Shown here piece after piece: positions 40,601-52,369 of a DNA stretch of 64,000 nt. The position numbers and the translations under genes are program-made. The notes beneath the pieces were generated by a model. It ran no database searches. It worked only from the letters and a program-made list of their open reading frames with translations, and was not told where the DNA came from. Source of the DNA: Cavia porcellus (lineage: Eukaryota; Chordata; Mammalia; Rodentia; Caviidae); the NCBI RefSeq assembly GCF_034190915.1, contig NW_026947502.1, positions 8,773,785 to 8,837,784 of the forward strand. Direction: 5' to 3'. How positions within the stretch are numbered: the stretch's first letter is position 1; every line of letters begins with the position of its first letter.

Positions 40601-42224
40601 TGATCAGTGATATTGCAGGAGAGGTATTTTTCTTCCAAAATTGCAAATAAGATGTTTTTCAGAAAGTTCTTCCACATCACAGAAGGAGATTCTCAAGATT
40701 AAGTGTGCCTATACTCATGCAGTAAATGTCTCTAGCATACCTGTTACATAGCAAAGCTGGATCCGGCGCTATGGGAGATGTCATGGAGCAAAGCACATAA
40801 AGGCTCCTGCCCTCTTAAAGAGAAGAGACAGACAATAAGCAAAGTGAATATGTCATGAACACCCACACCCCTGTTTGATGGGGGGGCATTCTGGTTTATG
40901 GGGCAGGGAAGGGACTCAGCCAGCACCACATAAGTAACTAGTGTAAGTTTATGCTCACAAGACTGGAGCCAGCAAGGGGCTGTGCTAGCTCCTGGGAGCA
41001 GCTCCCACCCAGCCATGGACAGGCAATGCCAGGGGGACTGTACAGCTCAAAGGCAGGCCACACTCAATTGTGGGAACCACTTTGAGACTCCTGGAAGAAT
41101 GTTTAGACTATATAATACCACCATATGCATGTAACTCCTAAAGACTCCCTAGAAATACCATACTTCTGCATTTTAAAAAGAACTTTCCTCTCCTTTCAAC
41201 TTGCATTATTTTGGCTCCAAGTATAAAACCTGATTGCTATGTTTTTCTTTCTTTTTACATACTCTGGAAAGTACAGGCATGAATGTGAGCTGCCTAGAAG
41301 AAAGATAGTCTCCACATCTCTGTGTCCTGCCATATCAGACTAGTCTTATCTCTCTGGGTTCTGCATCTTTCTAGAGGGGATCCCTTGTTTATTTCTCTTC
41401 TATGCAAACACATTATCTATGATCAAATGACCCAGTTCTTTGGTTGCAAAGAAATACTGAGTCCTATGTAGGGAAAACTAAAGACATAATTAATCAAGCT
41501 GATAGGGAAGCTATGCCCAGACTCCTATGAGGAGACTGACAGCTTTGAATATGCAGCAGGTACCACACTCCAGCTGTGGGAAATGAATCATTTGGGGGCA
41601 CCATTTGTATATTCTTTTAGTCTATGTTCAAAGGACATAAGAGGTGGCCTGATCCCAAGGCACCAAGCAAAAAACACATGGTGCCAAGGACACTAACACA
41701 GGAAGCACAGACCTAGGTAATGACAGTCACTGTGTGTATCCGACAGCTCAGGAAGGGAAAGCTTGGAGGAAATTGCTGGCTGGGAACAGAGCAGAGTCCC
41801 ACCCAAGGCAGAAAGCAGGATGAGCTGCCATTGTACGGGTTGGAGGAGGCGATAGGGGTTTAAAAGACATTCAGTCTCATCCTCCCTCCAGTCCACAGGG
41901 TATGTTTCTTGTGCTCCTGGGTCTCACTTTTCGTTCTTCAAAACAGGAGCAAGCTGGTCCCTGCTCTGTCCCCAGCTTCCCATTTAAGTCTTGTCTCCTC
42001 TTGGCTTTCAGTTTAGCCAAGACTCCAACCAAGTCACACCGCGCTTCGGTCTATTTCCCCCAGCTCCACGCTGCTATTCTGCAGTTCTTCCCTCTCCCTG
42101 AAGAGACCTTTTCCATATGTCCTACTCAATGCCTTCCCCCTTACAAATGCTGTCCTTCCTCTCCCGCACCCAGCCCTAAGCTCTTCTGAATCTGCGCTTT
42201 GCAGCCGTGGCTGTAAGGTTGAAC

Positions 42225-42400
42225 TCTGCAGTGGAAGTGACTGAGACTGAACTCTGATATTACTCCTTACAAGCCGTAACCTCAGGTAGACAGCTTCCCT
42301 GCACCTCTGTTTCCTCTTCTGAAAAACAGGAGTAATAATGAGACCCGCCTTAAGTTGGTATGATCAGAATTAAATGCTGCAAGGTAGGGGACGCTCTTTT
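42225..42400 (+). repeat. MIR SINE
   Basis: Sense MIR: 'gtggaagtgactgagactga', 'attactccttacaagccgta', 'acctctgtttcctcttctga', 'aaaacaggagtaataatgag', 'gatcagaattaaatgctgca'. Confidence 0.6.
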
Positions 42401-42889
42401 TTCACACAGGGCTCCTAGAGTAAATCCTTTCACAGGCACCATTGTTATCTGAATCCCTCTGAGTCTCTTATCTTCAACCTGCACTATATTCATCCATATT
42501 TTTTCCTTGTTGAAACTCAGACTGCTGAACTCATCGTTACAACTTATTCAAAACTGGGCAGGAGGTGTTGCGTATTCTTAACACTCAAATTTTGGTTGCT
42601 TCATGAGCTTGTGTGTTTTCACAGGTGCCTCCTAAGGCCTATGTCATGTTTTCCATTTAATGGAGAGAAAACAATCTAATGAACAACATTTCTAGCTGTC
42701 ACTATCTGCCTTGTAACAGAGGGCAAGGCAGCGCTGGCCTCTGAATAGGATAGGGAAGAGAGAAGAAAAAGAATTTGAACCATAAAACAAAGTTCCCTTG
42801 TCATCCTTGTTACCCACTGCAGATCACTGCAGACTTCTCTTTGCTGAGAAAAGAGACATCATGATGATTTTTATTTGTTACTCCTGCCT

Positions 42890-43085
42890 GTGTCCGGTGC
42901 CATGATGATGCGAGGTTATTGTACTTCTAACCATCATGACAATTTCTACCCTGTATGATAATGCCATTTTGTAGATGAGAAAATCTGGGGCCCACAGAGA
43001 TTAACTTCTTTGCCCATTAGTACCCAGCAAAGCTGAGATTATAACCTGCAGCTAATTCTAACACCCATGGTTTACCTTTGGCACA
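42890..43085 (-). repeat. MIR SINE
   Basis: Reverse-complement MIR: 'aaccatcatgacaatttcta', 'attttgtagatgagaaaatc', 'ggcccacagagattaacttc', 'tttgcccattagtacccagc', 'ctgagattataacctgcag'. Confidence 0.65.
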
Positions 43086-43234
43086 CTGCTGCATTTGACA
43101 ACCACAGATCTTCTGAAAAGAATTTAGAATTCCCAGAGACGATCACAATTCACAGGGAAGGGGCACCTTTTCTCCTTGATTTTGATTCTCTCTGATTTTG
43201 GTTTTCAACAGAGAGGCCTTTTTGCTTTGGCTTT

Positions 43235-43282
43235 CTATTCCATTGTTGTTATTATTGTTCTTCTTCTTATTATTATTATTTG
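43235..43282 (+). repeat. (ATT)n-type simple repeat
   Basis: Runs of TTG, TTA and CTT triplets ('ttattattgttcttcttctt', then 'attattattatttgcag'). An imperfect trinucleotide microsatellite. Confidence 0.8.
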
Positions 43283-43589
43283 CAGCGTCATCATTAAAAG
43301 CCACCTCCTAAAGGAGGTGAGGTGAGCATCTGTCCCATCCCCACCAAGAGCAAGGGCAGTGTGGCCAGTAGGGTGAGGGAAACCGCAAGGTAGAGACAGG
43401 AATAGAGATGAGACACTTTGGAGAAGCCAACCATTTGGCTTCAGCTGGCAGATGGCTGTGGACTTTGGAAGGGGAGCCATGGTCACAGCCAAGGTAGGAG
43501 AAAATGTGTTGTCAACTGCACCACTTTAGATATGAGCAAAGAATGGGGAAGGAAGGAAATACAATGGGAAATGAGTTTGAAATCGTGGG

Positions 43590-43860
43590 GAGTGGAAAAG
43601 ACTGAGGACCTGGGCATTCATCCTGCGGAAGTAGTTATACCAATGTGCCAAGGCGATGTACAAAGGTATTTGTTGCACCGTTGTTACAAAGCTGGGTCAG
43701 AGCCAGTGCCTATCAATAGAAACCCAGGCAATGGAGTGACTGCTCTTCATGCAGAAAGCAGGACACAGCTTTGGAGGTGAATGAACAGGGATGGCTATGC
43801 TGCCTTGTAAAGATCCTAGGGTTGCGATGCCAGGAAGTAGTAGGTTATGGTCCTGCTGGC
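43590..43860 (+). repeat. L1 (old mammalian) fragment
   Basis: It resembles the 3' part of L1 ORF2 in sense: 'tgaggacctgggcattcatc', 'atgtacaaaggtatttgttg', 'caccgttgttacaaagctgg', 'gtgcctatcaatagaaaccc', 'gtaaagatcctagggttgcg'. No open frame of L1 length remains. Confidence 0.55.
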
Positions 43861-44679
43861 CCCAAATTACAGGCTCTTTTCCTTGCCCCATGCTGCCTTG
43901 CTGGAGTGCAGAAACTAGAGAATAGAGGTTCGCTGAATTGGTGACAAAGGAAATCTCTGTATGGGCTGAGGGGAGGAGAGACTTCTGGGAAGCAGGGACA
44001 GTGCCTTGAAAGATGAGTAAAATTTTCTACAAAAGCAAAAGGCAATGAAGAGTGACGCCCCTAGTGGAAGATGGCCATGAGGGATCACTGCGGTGAGCCA
44101 TGGAACCAACCCACAGGCCAAGATAATTTCCTGGCACTCACTGGCCTTGGAGCTTGCGAGATTCAATCGTACACCCCATGCCATAACTTTGGTATTCCCT
44201 GAACTCTGCAGTGATGCCATTGCTGTCATCTAAAATGGGTGGTGAAGGTCAAGTCCTTCCAAAGCCTCCAGGAAGGACTTTAGGAAGCAGCACCTGACTC
44301 CCTGTAGAACACCTTTATTGGTTGATGATAGACAATTTTGCCATGGGCTGAATCTTTTCAGCCACATTCTAATTTCTGGAATTAAGAGAGCCCTGGCAGC
44401 TTTTCAAGCTACTACTGCTGCCAGGTTGTTTACCTCCTGAGCTCCGGGTGGAAGGGCTGGGAGACAGAGGCTTCCCTTTGAGCTGCAGAACCACGGCATT
44501 CATTTGCTGTTTCCTGTCCCATGAGGGGAAGGAGGAGAAAGAATGGAAAGGGGCTTCTTGGTTCTGCTTGGTTTTGTTTCTGGTCACTCTATGTATTTTA
44601 GAGGTACAAGAGAGGATTGATCAAGTCAGTGTTTTTATGTGTGTGCACATGGCCCTTATTAAGATCTATTTTTAACTAA

Positions 44680-45325
44680 TAAAGAAATCAAAATTATACC
44701 TATCAATGGGATATCATGTGATGTTTTTGATAAGCATACAGTAGGTAATGTTTCAGTCAATTAAGAAAATCTGTCTTTTCCACCGTTTGCCATCTTTCAG
44801 GGAAGGCACTATAATTTTTTCTTCTAGCTTTTTGAAGTGTACAGCACACTATTATGATCTGCAGTTGCCAACAATACAAACAGCATCTCTGAATTTCTTA
44901 CTTCTATCTTACTTAGTACTTACAATCTTCCTTTCCTGGTCTCTTTCCTCTCCCCTACTTTGTGAAACCACTATTCTGCTCTCAACGACTTGAGATCAAC
45001 TTTTTCAGATCTCACCCGAGTAAGACTATCTGGCTCTTCTCTTTCTATCCCAAGTTTGTTTTGCTTAACCTAATGATCTTAGGTCTGTCTACACTGCTGC
45101 AAATGACAGAGAGTCTCATCCTTTTCATGACATGTGATTACCACTCCATGTTATGTAGGTACCACTTTTTTGTTTTTTGTTTTTTGTTTTTTGTTTTTTG
45201 TTTTTGGGGGGGGCCCTTCTGCCTTGATGATGGATGCGGAGGCTACTTCCATTTCTTAGCAACTATGAAGAATGCTGTGGTGAACATACAACTCTAGTGA
45301 CCTCATTGCACTCCCCCTGGAATTT
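44680..45325 (-). repeat. L1M 3' region
   Basis: Reverse-complement L1 3'UTR and ORF2 end: 'tatcatgtgatgtttttgat', 'tttgaagtgtacagcacact', 'aaaccactattctgctctc', 'gagatcaactttttcagatc', 'gctgcaaatgacagagagtc', then after an inserted simple repeat 'aatgctgtggtgaacata'. It is heavily mutated. Confidence 0.7.
45166..45213 (+). repeat. (TTTTTTG)n heptamer repeat followed by G8
   Basis: Five to six exact heptamers with G at 45172, 45179, 45186, 45193 and 45200, then T5 and eight consecutive G (45206-45213). It sits inside the L1M copy at the point where L1 normally has 'attttctttatcc', so it probably grew from that T-rich segment. Confidence 0.9.
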
Positions 45326-46844
45326 AAACCTTGTGGTAGGCACAGTGCTAAACACTAGGGCAGATCAGAAGCATGAAAATGGTAAGTTCAGACCTTTGGT
45401 TTGCCAGGCTGTAAAAGAAACAAGATACACAAGCAAAAGAGAGATATATGAAAAGGTAGAGTGTACATCTGGACAACTGCTAATAGCAGAATGCATGTTT
45501 AATAGGTAGAAAAGACGGAAAGACCACAGAGGACTACCATGATCCAGGTTGGCGTATAGATAAGGAGAGACTTGACCTTTGTCCTATTGCAAAAAGTGAG
45601 ATTTATAGAAAGAATTCCAGATAAGGCAATTGGGAGTTACACAAATAAAGGGGAGATGACTGTGTTTTGAAACCAAGTATCCTGGTCTCTTCAAACACAT
45701 TTAGGTTTGATCCCTAATCCACCATTTATTAGGCATGAAGATCTGAGCCAATAACTTAACTGCTGAACCCCATTTTCCTCCACATTATTATAGCAGCAAA
45801 GAGAGGCTGATGTGTGCTGCATAGATCATAGTTCAGACCTCTGTATTATCTTCCCTTCCTCTATGTAAATCACCTTACTTCCTTTGCACTCTGTGTAAAT
45901 CACCTTTTTTCTCTTGCACTCTGTGCCTGGCCTCCCACCAATCGTTTATTCTCTGCCAGAGACCCACTGCCATGCAGCTCCCTATCTGGCTGGGCTGCAG
46001 CTCACCTCCATCCAGGGGAAAGTGAGGCCAGGGGCTGCTCCCAGGAGAAGCACAGCTGCCAGGAGTACTGCACAGCTGTGAGGGTACTGACCGCACTGCT
46101 CACTGCATGGCTCCTGGGTGGGATCTGGACCCACCTCCTGCCTGCTTCCCTGTCACAGCTCATCCCCCTGACAGAGACCCTTCCCTGCAAACCCCACACT
46201 GTTTCCCAGGCCTCTCCTGCTCTCCTGGGTACCTAGTTTTGTTTCTCTGTGGCCAAAATCACAATGGTTTTCTCTAGCTCCCAAAGATATAAATACTGTC
46301 AAAATCCAGAGCTTTTTCAAAAGAACAGCGAAAAGCACAGGTACTACAGTTAGACCTAGGCTTGATTCTGCCTCTTACTGTGATTTGCTTATGACCCTGC
46401 ACAACTAGCACTGTATCTCAAAGCCTGTGCCGTCACTGTATGAGAAACCAGCCCAAAACTGTGAAATAAAATACCAGCCATGTTATTTTGCTCATGGATT
46501 CTGCAGGTCTAAGGGTTTAGACAAGGCCCCAGTGTACAGACATGTTTCTGTCTATGCCAGGGGTCTTAAGTAGAAAACATAAGGGGCTGCAGGTGGCTAC
46601 ACAGTGGGGCTTGGAGTTCCCTGAAGCCCTCTCCCTACTGGGGCTGTTGGCCTCAACACTTCAAGGTGTCTTCCCTGTGTGCTGGCCTGGGCTTCCTACT
46701 GCCATGGTGTCTGGGTTCCAGGAACCATTGTTCCAGAGAGAAGCAGGCAGGAATGGTGTCACCTTTCATGACCTCTCCATGGAAGCAGCATGTGTCACTT
46801 CTGCCTCAGTCACAGGCCCAAACAGATTAAAAGAAAAGAAACAT

Positions 46845-46985
46845 AAGGCCATGCATGAAAGAAACATAATCCCAGCGCTTGGGAGGCTGAGGCAGGAGCA
46901 TCACTGTGAATCTGAGGCCAGTTTGGGCTACAAAGTGAGTTCAAAGACAGCCTGAACTGCACAGTGAAACTCTGTCTCAGAAAGA
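46845..46985 (+). repeat. B1 SINE with 29-bp internal duplication
   Basis: 'aaggccatgcatgaaagaaa' is a poor 5' end, then 'cataatcccagcgcttggga', 'ggctgaggcaggagcatcac' and the two related 29-base halves ('gaggccagtttgggctacaa' and 'aagacagcctgaactgcaca'), then 'gaaactctgtctcag' and an A-rich tail. The 29-bp duplicated form of B1 is known from most rodent families except squirrels, mountain beaver and dormice. Confidence 0.8.
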
Positions 46986-47129
46986 CAAAATAAGAAAGAA
47001 AAGAAAAGGAACATAAATTGTGCCTTTCGGTGGGTTTATCTACATTATCTTATCAAAGGAACATGTGGGATGGGAGGGGTACTGTGGCTACCTTTGAAAA
47101 ACACAGTCTCATACCTAATGCATAAAATG

Positions 47130-47230
47130 ACAATCACATCTTTTGGAATCATGGTAAAGAGTAAATGGGATATGGTATTTAAAGGTCTTAGCAAGGTGTG
47201 TGACATGTGATAAGTGCTCATAAAAGATAT
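47130..47230 (+). repeat. MIR SINE 3' part
   Basis: 'ggtaaagagtaaatgggata', 'ttaaaggtcttagcaaggtg' and 'tgacatgtgataagtgctca' followed by 'taaaaga' match the 3' half of MIR in sense. Confidence 0.55.
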
Positions 47231-48269
47231 ATGTTTTCTCTCTTTCCATATGTGTCTGTGTATTTATAGTCAAGGATTATTAATATTCTATGTGGTCAGT
47301 ATGTATTATTTTATGTCCATCATAGTGTTAGCAGTTGTTGGCTAAGGTAATTAACCTATAAATCAATAACTAATTTATATAGATTTAGAAGTCATAATTT
47401 TTAGCACAATCATCCCATTTTATATTTTGAAAAGCAAAGGTTGAAAGCTCACCACAGCCTGTTAAGTAGGTGTTGAGTATTTCATAATCCAGACCTGGGT
47501 GAAACAGTTCTGGTTGAAAATAACTCAAGTGATGCTTCACAAACAATGAGCCATTTTTGAAGACTAGAGGTTAGATCTGAATACCTTTCAGGTTATGTAG
47601 AGCCTTCAACTTGATCATAATCCCTTGGGGCAAATGAAAAGGAACAAGAGAAGCACAAAAGCTTGACATGCTCTCATTTTTCCCCCAGAAACTCTCAGTG
47701 TTCGGCAGATCTGAACACTGAGACAAGCCAGGGCCGAGCCTCTGCTTTATTAAGACCACACATACTGCTCCTCCTTCCCACGGCCGAGGGTCTCCACGTT
47801 CAGGAGAACCATCAGTTAGCAACACTGAGCTGCTGTGACTTTGCTTCCCTGCTCTGAGAAGTGTGTGGCCTCATCCGGAGATCCGGCTGGACAGAGGGTG
47901 CAGCCACGTGACCTTGAGCCTCTGGGGCTGTCACAGTTCACACTCTCTGACAGTACACGATGGGAAGCACTGGCAGCGCCCTGTGCTCAGTCTGCACTCT
48001 CCTGAATGCCAAGAACATACACAGAAGTAAGAAACACTGAGTCTCACCTTCTGTGCCATCTGTCACCTAGCAGAGGAGATAAGATTAACATATAGGGAAC
48101 GATGAATTTACAAGCTTCAGGTGTGTCCTGGGTCCCAGTTGCCAATCATGGGTGATTTAAGAAATAGACATAGAAGATCCTTCCTCATCTCCCTGGCTGG
48201 GAAAGAGAAAGGGGAGACGCATGTTAAACTGGAAGCAAATCCACCCACCTTCCCTAGAAAGCCAATCTG

Positions 48270-48351
48270 AGGGCTGCGATATAGCTCAGTGGCACAAGCA
48301 CCTGACTGGCAAAGTGCAAGGTCATGAGTTTGATTCCTAGTACAAAAAAAA
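48270..48351 (+). repeat. tRNA-derived (ID-like) SINE
   Basis: 'agggctgcgatatagctcag' head with A box, 'tggcacaagcacctgactgg', 'caaggtcatgagtttgattc' with a degraded B box, 'ctagtac' and nine A. Same family as the other five copies. Confidence 0.85.
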
Positions 48352-49532
48352 AGGAAAGATAATGTCTATTTTACTATTTTACACTTTCCTATTGTGGATT
48401 CTACCAAACTATTCTCATAGTTTATTATGTTCTTTTAAATATTAACCTCTTTTTCATTCAATGGATTTTTTTTCACCTCTTAAATTTAGGGTAACAGAAC
48501 CATGAAGTTAAAACATGTCGTTAAATATTGGTATTTTATAAAAAGCAGAAACTCCCACCCCGACCCTGAAACTAAAAAGGCTTCGCTAGAACCAGTTCAC
48601 CAGCACTTTCCAGGCCCTCCACTGGGCTGAAGCCTAGCTAAGTCTACAAACCATGTGTATATTTCCTTGTCTTTTTCTACCCGTCCTACAAACTGGAGGG
48701 TACAGGGCAGAGAGAAACAGGGCGAGCTGACTGCCCAATCTGGCAAAATTGTGAATAAATTCATTTTTCCATTTTATGGGCTTTTCTCATTCTCTTGATT
48801 CACAAATCTAGGAAGTCAAGACCTAGCTTCAGGCCTCTGATCCCCAAACAAACACACAGTAACCCACTGAAGAACGGAAGATGATGGTACAGGGGAGGTT
48901 TCATTCCTGTCTATCCCTCTGACACACAAGTGATTTTATTTTTATAAATTTTATTGATGTGCCACATCCAAACAAGTACATAAACCAACTCATTTTTATA
49001 AAGTGAAAATATCCACATATTCAGCACTTAAATTAGGAAAGAGTGATATTTATGATGACATGCGTGTTTTGTTTTGGATTTGCATACAGTTATCCTATTT
49101 AATGTGCAGGATTTATTCCAAGGACATTCTTTCCCCTCCGCTGCATTTCCATCTCCTGGATCAGTCATCCAAAACACAGAGGTCTGTTTCTGGACTCTGG
49201 ATTCTATTCTGCTGGTTCACTTTCCTGTCCTTACTATGATACTATCCTACCTTAATTATTGTAGCTTTTCAGTAAGTCTTCACAACCGGTATGGAGACAA
49301 GCTACATGATCCCATGGAGGAGGGTGAAATAGAAGGAACTGCTTTCACATAGAGATTCAGTGTGGCATAATGACTACAGTGTTCCTAATTAGGAGTTACT
49401 GTGACTCTCTTGGCTTACCAATGGCTTTTCTCAAGGGTTTTGAAAAACTCAATTATGGAGACTCTGTCAGTGATGCTTCTTAACAGTGTTTCAAATACAC
49501 CTAAAGTTGATGGATAAAACACAGGATAATCA

Positions 49533-49895
49533 TGATAAGGTATGGATACATTGGAATTTCAATTTGGCTGGCTTTGGGATCTACCCCAGGGATGGGTGTG
49601 GCATACTGGGTGTGCCACATCCTGGGTGTGCTGGGTGTGCTGGGTGGGTCAAGGAGATCTAGTTTTGGAACCTGTTTGCTGACCCCTTCTTCTGCTCTGC
49701 TCTCTTCCCCCCCCCCACTTCCTGTCCGCCACAAGCTAAGCAGCTTTGTTCCGCCATGCCATTCCACCATGATGTTTTTGCCTTAGAGCCTCTTGACTGA
49801 TCATGAACCAAAACCATGAGCAGATTAAACACTTCCTCCTTTAAATTATGGTACTGGGTACTGTGTCTTAGTGACAGGAAAGCAGACTAATACAG
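49533..49895 (+). repeat. Solitary MaLR-type LTR
   Basis: It begins near 'tgataaggtatggataca'. The 3' third is typical: 'gatgtttttgccttagagcc', 'aaccatgagcagattaaac', 'acttcctcctttaaattatg', 'gtactgtgtcttagtgacag', 'aaagcagactaatacag'. Pyrimidine-rich text and a C10-type run lie in the middle. There is no internal coding region, and no partner LTR was found nearby. Confidence 0.65.
49593..49648 (+). repeat. Short CTGGGTGTG tandem repeat
   Basis: Five copies of a TGGGTGTG-like unit, three of them in direct tandem (ctgggtgtg at 49622-49648, the last as ctgggtggg), within the MaLR LTR. It looks like a local minisatellite expansion. Confidence 0.75.
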
Positions 49896-50825
49896 TTGGG
49901 AAGGCACCCTTTAGCATCCAAACCCTAGAGAACACCAGAGAAAAGGTAGAGGAAGATTAATTCTCTTTCATTTAAATTAACCTAAAAAAACTACTTGCAT
50001 TTCAAATGAGACAGAAGGTAGCAGGGAACAAAAAGAATTTGTTATGCATACAAAACACCACTGCTTTGGTTGACCTTTATTTTTAATGCATGAAGAAAGC
50101 TTTGAGTTGTATTGGCACTTCACGAAAAGGCTGAAAAATAGGCAAGTAGTTTTTAGATGCAAGCTTTACCAGTTGAGCCTAAGGGTATTACTAAGTAATG
50201 GATGTGTTGGGACAGTTAAACTAGGGGTAGTAGCTGAATCATGAATCACCCAGCTCTCTGCACATGATAAAAATAAAAATTTCTGACAGAAAAAGCAAAT
50301 TCCTCTATAGCTTTGAACCACAGAACAAAAACTGTTCTGCACAAAATTTGGTTTCCACTTCATCTTGTGAATTTTCCATTCCTGTTCATGTCAGCCACAG
50401 TGAAAAGATGTGGCTTTCAAAAGGATAAACAAGACTTTCTTTCTGTTGCAGAACAGAACAAACAAAAAACAAACAAAACCACCCCCCACTCAATAACTGT
50501 ACCAGAAAAATCAAACAATTCCATCATTTGCTAAAACCTTTAAAACCTTTAGGTTTGTTTGAGTGCTTCTCAATTGAGAGGCTCAAGTCCTGCCTTGGAT
50601 TCAGGGCTGTTTGGCTAGTGAGAGATTCTCAAAGAGAACAGGATGGGATCTCTATGCACTCACACACAAAAGATTATTTCTTCACCCTGTGGCTGTGAAA
50701 TGCCCACTTGATCATTAAATATTCCACAACATGGAGGTAGCTCTCTCTTCTCTGTCCCCTCAGCACCACAGAAGTCTTGTCTGCTGTGACAGTTGTTTGT
50801 TTAATGCCTGTCTCCTACATCGTTG

Positions 50826-50935
50826 CTTCTGAACTGTTATCATGCATGCAGATTGTCTAGGGATCTTGTAGGTATTTCTAACTCCGTAAGTCTGAGGTAT
50901 CCATTGCTTCTGCATTCCTAACACTCCCCATGAAG
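50826..50935 (+). repeat. hAT-type DNA transposon fossil (MER5/MER20-like)
   Basis: 'tgcttctgaactgttatcat', 'gcatgcagattgtctaggga', 'tcttgtaggtatttctaact' and 'ccgtaagtctgaggtatcc' follow the pattern of the small hAT elements. Confidence 0.45.
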
Positions 50936-51910
50936 TTATTGTTTCAGGTCAAAAGATCACATCTGGGGGAATATATTCAAGGCTGACTCGGAGCTCTTTG
51001 AAGATAAGAACCTCTTTCTTATCTCACCCACCCTAAAAACTCCAACACCTATCACAAAGCCTTAATAGAAGTATACCGAGTGAGAGAAGAGGCAAATGAA
51101 TAACTATCTGAATAAACAGTACTTGATATTTGCATTCCTCAATAAATTTTTTATAGGTAGATGTTAGGCAAATTTAGCAGTATACACATAAACATGATTA
51201 AGAATCGTTATGGTCTGATGAATTTTAAAAAAGGATAATGAGAAGAATAGAAAATAAAGTACTGCAGATAAAAATATGGTAACAAGTTACAAAGGGGTTT
51301 GAAAATCAGCAAAGGACTGGATTGATACAGAAAACACATAACAAATTGGTAAATTTACAAACAGGAGAAGGATGGGCTGCTGTGTTCCCATGAGACACTT
51401 ACATGAATGATACCAGACAGCCTTGAAGGTGGGCTGTGCAGTGGACAGCTGCTTTGATCCAAAAAGGAGGTCACAGGGTCCCAGACCGCTTCAAGACAGG
51501 GAGGGAAGAGGCGGGCCTGATGGATCCCATCGCATTTCAAAGACATAATCTGTTCTCTTTGTCTCTGTCAGCCTGCAAGTGTTCTCTCTCAGCTGCATCC
51601 CAAGAGCTCTGTGACCAAATGTTAGCCATTTGAGGTTTTAGCTTTCACACTCCAAGGTAACCAGTACACAAGGCTTTGTCTGCCAAGTGGTCAGATATGC
51701 CAAGGAAGAAGATTGAAAAGAGAGTTCTCCTTGCTGCTGGGCTCTTTCCCTAAAGTCTGCTCTGCATGTTTCAAATGTAAGCCTTTAACCACTTAGATAG
51801 GACTCTATTAATTCTTCCCAATATAATAGGATGAAGCATGAACCTATTCGTGTGGTCTTCAAAGCCCTTTAAAATATGCCCTTTGTCCTTTATTAGCTTT
51901 ATTTGCGTGC

Positions 51911-52018
51911 TGTCTCTCTCTCTCTCTGTCTCTCTCTGTCTCTGTCTCTCTGTCTCTGTCTCTCTGTCTCTGTCTCTCTGTCTCTCTGTCTCTCTTTCTC
52001 TCTCTCTCCCCCCCCCTC
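51911..52018 (+). repeat. (TC)n/(TCTG)n pyrimidine-rich microsatellite
   Basis: About 108 bases made of TC and TCTG units with no A, ending in a C9 run. In the sense pre-mRNA it gives UCUCU and CUGU clusters, which are preferred by polypyrimidine-tract binding proteins (known for the proteins, not shown here). Nearby open frames are artefacts. Confidence 0.92.
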
Positions 52019-52369
52019 CATTTCCATCTATGTCCTGTATTCTGACCTCTCTTATGTTCTGTTCCATTCTAAACTTGTGGACTGTCTTGAATTTTCACCT
52101 CCGTTTCTTTGCCTGAAGATTCTTTTCCATCCTTGTCAGTCCAGTAGACTCATTAGCCACAATTGAGCTCAAGCAGCTGAATTTCTCCAGGGAGTTTCTC
52201 CTGATTTCCTCCGATTCACCTACTAGGACCATCCATGGCTCCGAAGAACTCCCACAACTTTTCACATATTTTTGTTAAGTATTAATGCATTTTACATGTT
52301 TCTCAAATTCTTCTCCTTTCCCAAACTAAAATGCAATCTACACAAAGGCAAAATGCAATTCCTCCCTAG

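Noticed and set aside
46542..46955. 137-codon plus-strand open frame
   Set aside because: Its C-terminal part is a B1 SINE; no similarity upstream.
49533..49895. An intact endogenous retrovirus around the MaLR LTR
   Set aside because: Only a solitary LTR is visible; no internal coding region and no second LTR in the neighbourhood.
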